Source: Bacillota bacterium (GTDB lineage: Bacteria > Bacillota > Bacilli > Alicyclobacillales > Alicyclobacillaceae). Taken from it: 12,412 bases of DNA. Below are positions 6,771-12,412 of this stretch, piece by piece (the stretch's first letter is position 1; each line of letters opens with the position of its first letter). The position numbers and the translations under genes were made by a program. The notes under the pieces were generated by a model that saw only the letters and a list, made by a program, of their open reading frames with translations, ran no database searches and was not told the DNA's origin. The DNA lies in NCBI GenBank assembly GCA_021820805.1, contig JAKADF010000044.1:1-12412 (forward strand), read 5' to 3'.

Positions 6771-9196
6771 TTGAGCGTTTACAGGGTAAGGTACTGGAAA
6801 GAGTAGACGAGGGGCAGGAGATAAAATCCCTGCTCCTTTCTCTCGAGGGCGTATCTGTCAGCTACGAGGGTGTAGATAAGCCTATTGTTCAGAACATCAA
6901 TTTTATGCTTAACGAGGGTGAGTCTGTCCTGTTTCTAGGACCGAGCGGCTGTGGAAAAAGCACGGTTGCGATGTTGTGCGGCGGACTCATTCCACAGTCT
7001 ATTGAAGCAAAGATTACAGGGAACGTATGGCGGAAAAAAAGTTTGTCCGAATCTTTGCGCATCGGATATGTATTTCAAGATCCGGAAGCTCAATTTTGCA
7101 TGCTCTCAGTTGCAGATGAGATTGCTTTCGGGCTTGAAAACGTATCGTTACAAAAAGAAAACATGGATGCAAGAATCGCAAAGAGCTTGGCAGATGTGGA
7201 TTTGGATGTACCCTTTCAAGCAAATCACGCATCTTTTTCAGGCGGAATGAAGCAAAAACTAGCTATTGCTTCTGCACTCGCCCTTGACCCCGAACTAATC
7301 ATTTTCGATGAGCCAACGGCCAATTTAGATCCGTTGTCAACCAGGCAAGTATTTCAGCAAATCGCAAACCTTCGGAAAATGAAACACACGATGATTGTTA
7401 TTGAGCATAAATTCGAAGAACTAATTCAATTCATGGATAAAATTGTGTTGTTCAATAGAGAAGGACGCATCCATAGAATAGGCAAAGCTAGGGAAGTTGT
7501 CACAAAAGAGTGGGCGTGGATGGTTGCTGAGGGAATTGTTGAGCCATGGAAACTCCCACTTGGCGAACAGAGCAGGAATGGCACATTTCCGGCCAGAACG
7601 CATTCTTCTAAGGCTCATGTTTCTAAGGAGACACTTGCATGTAGTCTTGAACATATGACTGTAGAGCTATCAAAAAAGACAATTTTAAATGATATCTCGC
7701 TTGATATTCGAGAAGGTGAGTTTGTTGCAGTTCTCGGTCCGAACGGGGCTGGAAAATCAACTCTATTGCAGACGCTGGCTGGACTTATTAAGCCGAAAAG
7801 CGGGAGTGCATCTTTGTTTGGAAAAAGTACAAGGGATTTAAACAAACAAGAGCGCTTAAACCGTATAGCCTATTGTTTTCAAAACCCAGAATTTCAGTTT
7901 ATATATGAGCGAGTCGGTGATGAATTAGCAAATCGAAGGGCAGGTAATGACTTTCCTCCAGAAGTCGCTTGTTTGTTAGCCCAGTTTGGTCTCTCCGGAA
8001 CGGAAATGCAGTCGCCTTTTTCCTTGAGTCAAGGTCAAAAACGAAGGCTTTCTGTTGCTGCAATGTTACGCGATGAACATGATATCTTTTTCTTAGATGA
8101 GCCGACATTTGGTCAGGATGCTTCAACAAAAGAAGCCATCATGGAACAGCTTTGGCAGTTGAATGAAAAGGGTAAAACAGTTGTCATGACGACTCATGAT
8201 ATAGATTTAGCAAGGTTTTATGCAACTAAGGTTGTTGTAGTCATTGCAGGCAAAATCCGTTTTGAAGGGTCATTTGAAGAATTGCAGAAAGATGTGGACT
8301 TAATGGCTTCGGCTCATTTAATCGAAGCGGTTTCGCCGTCCCAAAATTGTGGTACAGAAGGGTTGCGTAGAGAGAGCTTTGATAAGGCAGACTTGGAAGA
8401 TTTAATGGTCTTACGTGACACAAAATCCAGCAGCTATAAGCATCATTTTGTTCCACCTGTTAAGCTGCTCCATCCAGGCCTTTTATTAATCGGCTTGCTT
8501 GTAATCACAGGAATTATGTTACAAGCAAACACACTTACTCAGTCACTTGCGTGTATTGTGTACTCGATTGTTGTAATGATGGGGCTAGGGTTCATGTCCC
8601 CATGGAAAATTGGAAAACTCGTATCACCTTTTGTCGCGTTTTATATCATCTACATTTGGTCGTTTGCTGCGAATGCAGCTATCCCCGCAGGAGATAAAAG
8701 CGTTCATTTTTTATGGATGAACCTAAGCTTGTATGGGTTAAATCAAGGCGTCATTCTTGCTTTGCGTATGCTGTCATCCGTGCTGTTTGGTATCTTTTAT
8801 ATATGGAATATTGACATGTCCGACCTGATGGTAAGCTTAGCAAAAGATTTTCACATACCTCCTAAATTTGCATATGGTACTCTTGCAGGCCTGCGGGTTG
8901 TCCCGCTTTTTAAGTCGGAATGGACAAAACTTCGTCAAGCCAGACAGTTGCGAGGGAAAGATGCGAAACTCGCTGTATTTCGGCCTGTTATTTATTCTCT
9001 ACCTCTCTTAAGTCAAGCTATCCGGATGAGTGAAAGGGTAGCTATTGCAATGGAAGCCAGAGGGTTCATTGGTCGGCCGGCTGCAACTGGAAAAGGAAGA
9101 ACCTATTATCGAAAGGTTTCGGTACATGGATGGGATTATTTTGCACAATTGATACTGATTGTGTGTGCGATATTTACCTTATGGATATTTCGGTAA
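6767..9196 (+). CDS. Fused ECF transporter protein: two ABC ATPase domains plus transmembrane coupling component (YkoD-YkoC fusion)
   Basis: This 809-residue protein should energise uptake by YkoE. Domain 1 (about 22-250): Walker A GPSGCGKST (58-66), Q-loop FQDPEAQ (Q104), signature FSGGMKQKL (157-165), Walker B LIIFDEPTANLDP (177-189, E182) and H214. Domain 2 (about 292-520): Walker A GPNGAGKST (324-332), Q372, signature LSQGQKRRLS (420-429), Walker B IFFLDEPTFGQD (440-451, E445) and H477. Residues 1-520 match YkoD. After a hydrophilic linker (about 521-565) comes an EcfT/YkoC-like part with membrane segments near 570-586, 593-610, 618-636, 655-680 and 792-808 and the coupling-helix ARQ (725-727) and ARG (764-766) motifs. 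In B. subtilis ykoD and ykoC are separate. Here the frame is open throughout, but ATG 8405, with GGAAGA four bases before it, could also give a separate 263-residue coupling subunit. Confidence 0.9.
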   Translation: MIERLQGKVLERVDEGQEIKSLLLSLEGVSVSYEGVDKPIVQNINFMLNEGESVLFLGPSGCGKSTVAMLCGGLIPQSIEAKITGNVWRKKSLSESLRIGYVFQDPEAQFCMLSVADEIAFGLENVSLQKENMDARIAKSLADVDLDVPFQANHASFSGGMKQKLAIASALALDPELIIFDEPTANLDPLSTRQVFQQIANLRKMKHTMIVIEHKFEELIQFMDKIVLFNREGRIHRIGKAREVVTKEWAWMVAEGIVEPWKLPLGEQSRNGTFPARTHSSKAHVSKETLACSLEHMTVELSKKTILNDISLDIREGEFVAVLGPNGAGKSTLLQTLAGLIKPKSGSASLFGKSTRDLNKQERLNRIAYCFQNPEFQFIYERVGDELANRRAGNDFPPEVACLLAQFGLSGTEMQSPFSLSQGQKRRLSVAAMLRDEHDIFFLDEPTFGQDASTKEAIMEQLWQLNEKGKTVVMTTHDIDLARFYATKVVVVIAGKIRFEGSFEELQKDVDLMASAHLIEAVSPSQNCGTEGLRRESFDKADLEDLMVLRDTKSSSYKHHFVPPVKLLHPGLLLIGLLVITGIMLQANTLTQSLACIVYSIVVMMGLGFMSPWKIGKLVSPFVAFYIIYIWSFAANAAIPAGDKSVHFLWMNLSLYGLNQGVILALRMLSSVLFGIFYIWNIDMSDLMVSLAKDFHIPPKFAYGTLAGLRVVPLFKSEWTKLRQARQLRGKDAKLAVFRPVIYSLPLLSQAIRMSERVAIAMEARGFIGRPAATGKGRTYYRKVSVHGWDYFAQLILIVCAIFTLWIFR

Positions 9197-9218
9197 TTTT
9201 ACAGATATATGGTTAACG

Positions 9219-9247
9219 TTTTATTGACTGCTTCTTGGTGGTATCAT
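9219..9247 (+). promoter_or_regulatory. Candidate promoter of the transketolase gene
   Basis: An extended -10, TGG followed by TATCAT (9239-9247), matches five of six consensus positions. The -35 region about 17 bases upstream is T-rich but poor; TTGACT at 9224-9229 is a good hexamer but only 12 bases away, too close for a normal pair. Transcription would begin near 9254, leaving a leader of about 35 bases before the tkt start. Confidence 0.42.
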
Positions 9248-9272
9248 ACGGAATGAATTGATGTTATACCAC
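9238..9272 (+). repeat. Inverted repeat at the tkt promoter, possible operator
   Basis: GTGGTAT (9238-9244) and ATACCAC (9266-9272) are exact inverted copies separated by 21 bases. The left arm overlaps the candidate -10 element and the right arm lies just before the ribosome binding site (AAAGGAG, 9275-9281), so the dyad straddles the expected transcription start. A repressor site is possible, but chance is not excluded for 7-base arms. Confidence 0.4.
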
Positions 9273-9288
9273 ACAAAGGAGTGGGGAT

Positions 9289-11277
9289 ATGGCGTATACA
9301 AAAGAAGATAAGTTAGCTGTCCAAACAATCAGGACATTATCGATTGATGCGATTGAAAAGGCGAATTCAGGCCATCCTGGGTTGCCTATGGGCTCTGCTC
9401 CAATGGCATATGTGCTCTGGAGCCGATTTATGAAGTATAACCCGAAAAACCCAAAGTGGTTCAATCGAGATCGGTTTATATTATCTGCTGGCCATGGCTC
9501 TATGCTGTTATACAGCCTTTTACACTTAACAGGGTACGATGTTTCAATTGACGATTTGAAATCCTTTCGGCAGTGGGGCTCCAAGACGCCAGGACACCCG
9601 GAATATGGTCATACTCCTGGCGTCGATACAACGACTGGTCCGCTCGGCCAAGGTATCGCTACAGCAATCGGCATGGCGATTGCAGAACGGTTTTTAGCTT
9701 CAAAATTTAACAAAGGCCAGTATAATCTTGTCGACCACTATACATATGTTCTTGTTGGTGACGGAGATTTGATGGAAGGTATTTCTTCCGAAGCAAGCTC
9801 GCTCGCTGGCCACCTTGGGCTAAACAAACTAATTGTGTTATACGACTCTAATAAAATTTCCCTCGACGGCCCAACGAACCTTTCATTTACAGAAAATGTG
9901 GCAAAACGATATGAAGCTTATGGATGGAACGTGTTAACGGTTGAAGACGGAAATGACATGGATGCAATTGAAGCAGCCATCCATAAAGCAAGGTCTTTTA
10001 CAAATGGACCCACCATTATTGAAGTTAAGACAATTATTGGTTATGGTTCACCTGGAAAACAGGGTAAGAGTGCTGCCCATGGGTCCCCACTCGGTCCTGA
10101 GGAAACAAAAAAAGCAAAAGAAACTTATGGATGGACCGAAGAACCATTTACTGTTCCAGATGAAGTTCGTGCTCTCTTTGCAAAGGTTGAAAAAGCGGGT
10201 CAAGATTATGAAGCAAATTGGAACAAGCTTCTCGAACAATTCAGTTCGGAATATGCCAGTGAGGCCGCTATATTTAATGAGGCACTTTCTGGTAAGGTTC
10301 GAAAAGAAGTAGAACAAACTATCCCTGCTTTTGACAGCCCGACTGCAACCAGGGATGCATTTGGCAAAATTATTAATGCTATTGCTTCCCAAATTCCGAC
10401 TTTACTTGGCGGATCCGCTGATTTATCGGGATCGAACAAGACACTTCTGAAGGATGCAGGAAATTTTGAGAAAGGGGCATACGGCGGGGCAAATGTTTTT
10501 TATGGTGTTCGCGAACACGCGATGGGCGCGATGCTGAACGGTCTCTCGCTGCATGGAGGCATTATTTCCTTTGCCGGTACGTTCCTTGTCTTCTGCGATT
10601 ATCTGCGGCCAGCTATTCGTCTTGCTGCGCTTATGAAGCAACCTGTTTTGTATATATTCACACACGACAGCATTGCTGTTGGCGAAGACGGACCTACACA
10701 CGAGCCAGTCGAACAATTGGCGTCCCTTCGTGTAATACCAGGTCTAAGAGTTTTCCGTCCAGCTGATGCCACAGAAACAGGTCAAGCCGTATGGTTTGCA
10801 CTAACCCACCGTGATGCGCCAAATGCTCTTGCGCTCACTCGTCAAAAGCTTCCAATCCTGCCCGAGGTCAAAGAACATGCTGCTGATTTCTCTAAAGGCG
10901 GTTATGTGTTGTATCAATCAGGAGCCGGAATGGATCTTGCAATCTTAGCCGCCGGCTCCGAAGTCCAGTTGGCTCTTGAGGCTGCGAAACAGTTGGCGAA
11001 GGAAAATGTGGCTGTACGGGTTGTCAATTTCCCATGCATGGAGATTTTCAACAGCCAAGACGCCGCATATCGTGAATCTGTTTTGCCAGCAGGGCTCAGA
11101 AAGCGACTTGCTGTGGAGATGGCTCATCCAATGCCTTGGTACAAATATGTCGGACTCGAAGGACGCGTCATAGGCATTGAAAAATTCGGCGCGTCTGCAC
11201 CTGGGGATATCGTGTTGAAGGAATATGGATTTACTGCTTCACACGTGCTAGCTGTTGCAAAGGAGTTGCTGGGTTAA
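9289..11277 (+). CDS. tkt: Transketolase
   Basis: This cytoplasmic, TPP- and metal-dependent enzyme moves two-carbon ketol units between sugar phosphates in the non-oxidative pentose phosphate pathway, supplying ribose 5-phosphate (and so PRPP) and erythrose 4-phosphate. It has 662 residues, the usual length. The N-terminal TPP domain has SGHPGLPMG (27-35, H29), H69, H103 and the cofactor motif GDGDLMEG (157-164) with N188 in DSNKIS; H264 is in AAHGSP. The pyrimidine-binding domain (from about 350) has [12 protein letters not shown] (374-385) and [10 protein letters not shown] (404-413), where E409 should activate TPP; the C-terminal domain starts near 530. AAAGGAG lies 7 bases before ATG 9289. 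It follows the TPP-controlled transporter with no terminator between, so some read-through is possible. Confidence 0.98.
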   Translation: MAYTKEDKLAVQTIRTLSIDAIEKANSGHPGLPMGSAPMAYVLWSRFMKYNPKNPKWFNRDRFILSAGHGSMLLYSLLHLTGYDVSIDDLKSFRQWGSKTPGHPEYGHTPGVDTTTGPLGQGIATAIGMAIAERFLASKFNKGQYNLVDHYTYVLVGDGDLMEGISSEASSLAGHLGLNKLIVLYDSNKISLDGPTNLSFTENVAKRYEAYGWNVLTVEDGNDMDAIEAAIHKARSFTNGPTIIEVKTIIGYGSPGKQGKSAAHGSPLGPEETKKAKETYGWTEEPFTVPDEVRALFAKVEKAGQDYEANWNKLLEQFSSEYASEAAIFNEALSGKVRKEVEQTIPAFDSPTATRDAFGKIINAIASQIPTLLGGSADLSGSNKTLLKDAGNFEKGAYGGANVFYGVREHAMGAMLNGLSLHGGIISFAGTFLVFCDYLRPAIRLAALMKQPVLYIFTHDSIAVGEDGPTHEPVEQLASLRVIPGLRVFRPADATETGQAVWFALTHRDAPNALALTRQKLPILPEVKEHAADFSKGGYVLYQSGAGMDLAILAAGSEVQLALEAAKQLAKENVAVRVVNFPCMEIFNSQDAAYRESVLPAGLRKRLAVEMAHPMPWYKYVGLEGRVIGIEKFGASAPGDIVLKEYGFTASHVLAVAKELLG

Positions 11278-11292
11278 TTTTTTGTTTAGGTA

Positions 11293-11333
11293 GGGTGAAT
11301 GTGCCAGAACGGTGCATTCATCCATTTTTATTT
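11293..11333 (+). terminator. Intrinsic terminator after tkt
   Basis: GGGTGAATGTGCC (11293-11305) pairs with GGTGCATTCATCC (11311-11323) through 13 positions, three of them G-U, with a 5-base loop. ATTTTTATTT follows. It begins 16 bases after the tkt stop. It lacks a T-run on the other strand, so it should act only on rightward transcription. Confidence 0.9.
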
Positions 11334-11346
11334 GTAAAGGCAGCAG

Positions 11347-11384
11347 GGCAAGAGGGGAGCCATTTAAAAGTTACTTCACTTGCC
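11347..11384. repeat. Imperfect hairpin between the convergent tkt and tetR genes
   Basis: GGCAAG (11347-11352) pairs with CTTGCC (11379-11384), and after one mismatch four more positions pair (two as G-T). Neither strand has a T-run next to it, so it is not a standard terminator. It might slow leftward transcription from the regulator genes, for which I see no clear terminator. The rest of 11334-11425 holds nothing recognisable. Confidence 0.25.
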
Positions 11385-11425
11385 TAGCACGTTCATCTTT
11401 ATTGAACTAAAAATACAATCAAACT

Positions 11426-12031
11426 TTATAAATCAATAATCGGAGATAAGTGGTCACGCAGCCCCGCCAAGACAAAATCAATTAGTTTTTCTTCAAATGC
11501 AGCTTTTTCTGACGCTTTTACGTATAAAGTTGCATATCCTGGCATATTGCCAACAAGTGTAATCAACATTGCAACCGTCCACTCAATATGGTCTAAATTC
11601 GTTCCATGACGCCGTTTCAGTGCGTCTTGAAGCAGGGCACCCAGTTTGTTGAACATTGCTTCTTGTTTTCGTTCAACAAAAGCCCGTCCGCCTCCGGAAT
11701 GAAAAACCATTGCCATCGACGGATCGTCATAGAACATTCTGAAAACCGCACGAACAACTTCAATTGTGCATGTTTGAAACGGTATAGATAAATCATTTAA
11801 AATCGGAGCAATTCTTCGCCATGTCTCATCAACAACCTGGTCGAAGAGTGCCGTGAGGAGTGATTCAAGAGAATTAAAGTGTAAGTAAAATGTACCGCGT
11901 GCTATATTGCTGGCATTAATAACATCAGCAATTGTGACATGGTCATATCCATATTGCCCAAAAAGTGATTTGGCGGTGCTTATGATATGTGCATGCCGTT
12001 CGTCTTTTGACATTGGTTGTCTCAAGTTCAT
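11426..12031 (-). CDS. TetR/AcrR-family transcriptional regulator
   Basis: This is a DNA-binding repressor-type protein of 201 residues from the chosen start. The N-terminal helix-turn-helix lies near residues 15-62: IISTAKSLFGQYGYDHVTI, then ADVINASNIARGTFYLHF, then the following helix with SLESLLTALFD. The C-terminal part is helical and not recognisable, as usual for ligand-binding TetR domains, so the effector is unknown. Start choice is open: ATG 12031 follows GAAAGGA with only two bases between, TTG 12025 has better spacing from the same site, ATG 12013 is also possible, and ATG 12064 would overlap the LysR-type gene by 26 bases with no binding site. It follows that gene after 7 bases, so the two are probably co-transcribed. 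It converges on tkt; no target operator can be named. Confidence 0.88.
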   Translation of the reverse strand: MNLRQPMSKDERHAHIISTAKSLFGQYGYDHVTIADVINASNIARGTFYLHFNSLESLLTALFDQVVDETWRRIAPILNDLSIPFQTCTIEVVRAVFRMFYDDPSMAMVFHSGGGRAFVERKQEAMFNKLGALLQDALKRRHGTNLDHIEWTVAMLITLVGNMPGYATLYVKASEKAAFEEKLIDFVLAGLRDHLSPIIDL

Positions 12032-12038
12032 GGTCCTT

Positions 12039-12412
12039 TCAATAATAGGTATCCAGACTATCATAATAGGACTTTACAATTTGGATAAATTGCTGAGTCA
12101 GTGGTTTTTCTTCTATGCTGTCAGGGTATGCAAGCAGCGTAGGGCGAACCCAACCCGGACTTTGTACTGGTATTGCGACGTAGCCTTTTGATTTTGCATC
12201 GTGAAGTGTTCGCCTTGGCAAGAATGATACACCAAGTCCATGAGCAACCATTGCTTTGATTCCATCGATACTGTCAAGTTCCATGCATATGTGTGGAAAA
12301 ACATGTTCCTTGGCAAGTAAATTTGCGACCCTGCGTCGGAATGGAGCTGTTTCGCGGCTGAAACCGACAAAAGGTTCGTTTTGGATTGCCTCAATTCCCG
12401 GAAAATGCCGTA
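12039..12412 (-). CDS. LysR-type transcriptional regulator, C-terminal part (partial)
   Basis: The gene enters from beyond the right edge; 123 codons and the stop TGA (12039-12041) are visible, the first complete codon beginning at 12410. The sequence is the second half of a LysR effector-binding domain: NEPFVGFSRETAPFRRRV, then CMELDSIDGIKAMVAHGLGVSFLPRRTL, where a helix plus G-L-G-V-S-F-L-P segment is characteristic, then a final strand and helix ending LDTYY. The winged-helix DNA-binding domain is outside the window, so the regulated genes and effector cannot be inferred; divergent genes further right are the best place to look. The TetR-type gene follows on the same strand after 7 bases. 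Confidence 0.9.
   Translation of the reverse strand, partial: RHFPGIEAIQNEPFVGFSRETAPFRRRVANLLAKEHVFPHICMELDSIDGIKAMVAHGLGVSFLPRRTLHDAKSKGYVAIPVQSPGWVRPTLLAYPDSIEEKPLTQQFIQIVKSYYDSLDTYY

Noticed and set aside
9224..9229. TTGACT as the -35 element of the tkt promoter
   Set aside because: The only good -10, TATCAT at 9242-9247, is 12 bases away, well short of the normal 16-18; there is no good -10 at the right distance.
11386..11408. Small hairpin around GTTCATCTTTATTGAAC as terminator of the TetR-type gene
   Set aside because: The stem has only five pairs and no T-run follows it on the - strand.
1..12412. CRISPR arrays, tRNA or rRNA genes, insertion sequences, attachment sites, toxin-antitoxin or defence genes
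   Set aside because: No repeated units, transposase-like frames, cloverleaf or integrase-associated sequence could be seen; the window is almost fully occupied by identified metabolic and regulatory genes.

Overview
This window looks like chromosomal DNA of a low-to-moderate GC Bacillota, most likely a Bacillales member (Bacillaceae or Planococcaceae). The grounds are strong AGGAGG-type ribosome binding sites, a gene order hisG-D-B-H-A-F-I(E), a short-form HisG, a monofunctional HisB, a transcription-terminating TPP riboswitch ahead of a YkoE/YkoD/YkoC-type transporter, and overall base use. The genus cannot be fixed by reading alone. I see no phage, insertion sequence, CRISPR array, tRNA or rRNA.

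Region 1 (1-5941, + strand) is the distal part of a histidine biosynthesis operon: the 3' end of hisG, then hisD, hisB, hisH, hisA, hisF and a fused hisIE. The genes overlap by 4 to 16 bases or are only 3 bases apart, so they are surely co-transcribed and translationally coupled. A gene for a ten-helix EamA/DMT-family permease follows hisIE after 27 bases with no visible terminator, so it is probably the last gene of the operon. HisF carries unusual substitutions at a normally conserved active-site loop.

Region 2 (5942-9196, + strand) is a thiamine-precursor uptake unit. A candidate promoter, a well-formed TPP aptamer and an intrinsic terminator precede ykoE (substrate-binding membrane component) and one long gene that joins two ABC ATPase domains and the transmembrane coupling component, equivalent to Bacillus YkoD and YkoC fused. 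The 5' strand of aptamer helix P1 can pair instead with the 5' arm of the terminator, giving an explicit ON/OFF switch. No YkoF thiamine-binding partner is encoded here.

Region 3 (9197-11333, + strand) is a transketolase gene, itself TPP-dependent, with its own likely promoter, an inverted repeat near the expected transcription start and a good terminator. Region 4 (11334-12412) has two regulators on the - strand, running towards tkt: the 3' end of a LysR-type regulator gene and, immediately after it, a TetR-type gene.

The content is mostly ordinary core metabolism. The points that deserve a second look are the three-domain ECF transporter fusion, the HisF substitutions, the permease at the end of the his operon, possible read-through of the his operon into the riboswitch, and the dyad at the tkt promoter. 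I did not find evidence of a wholly new system.
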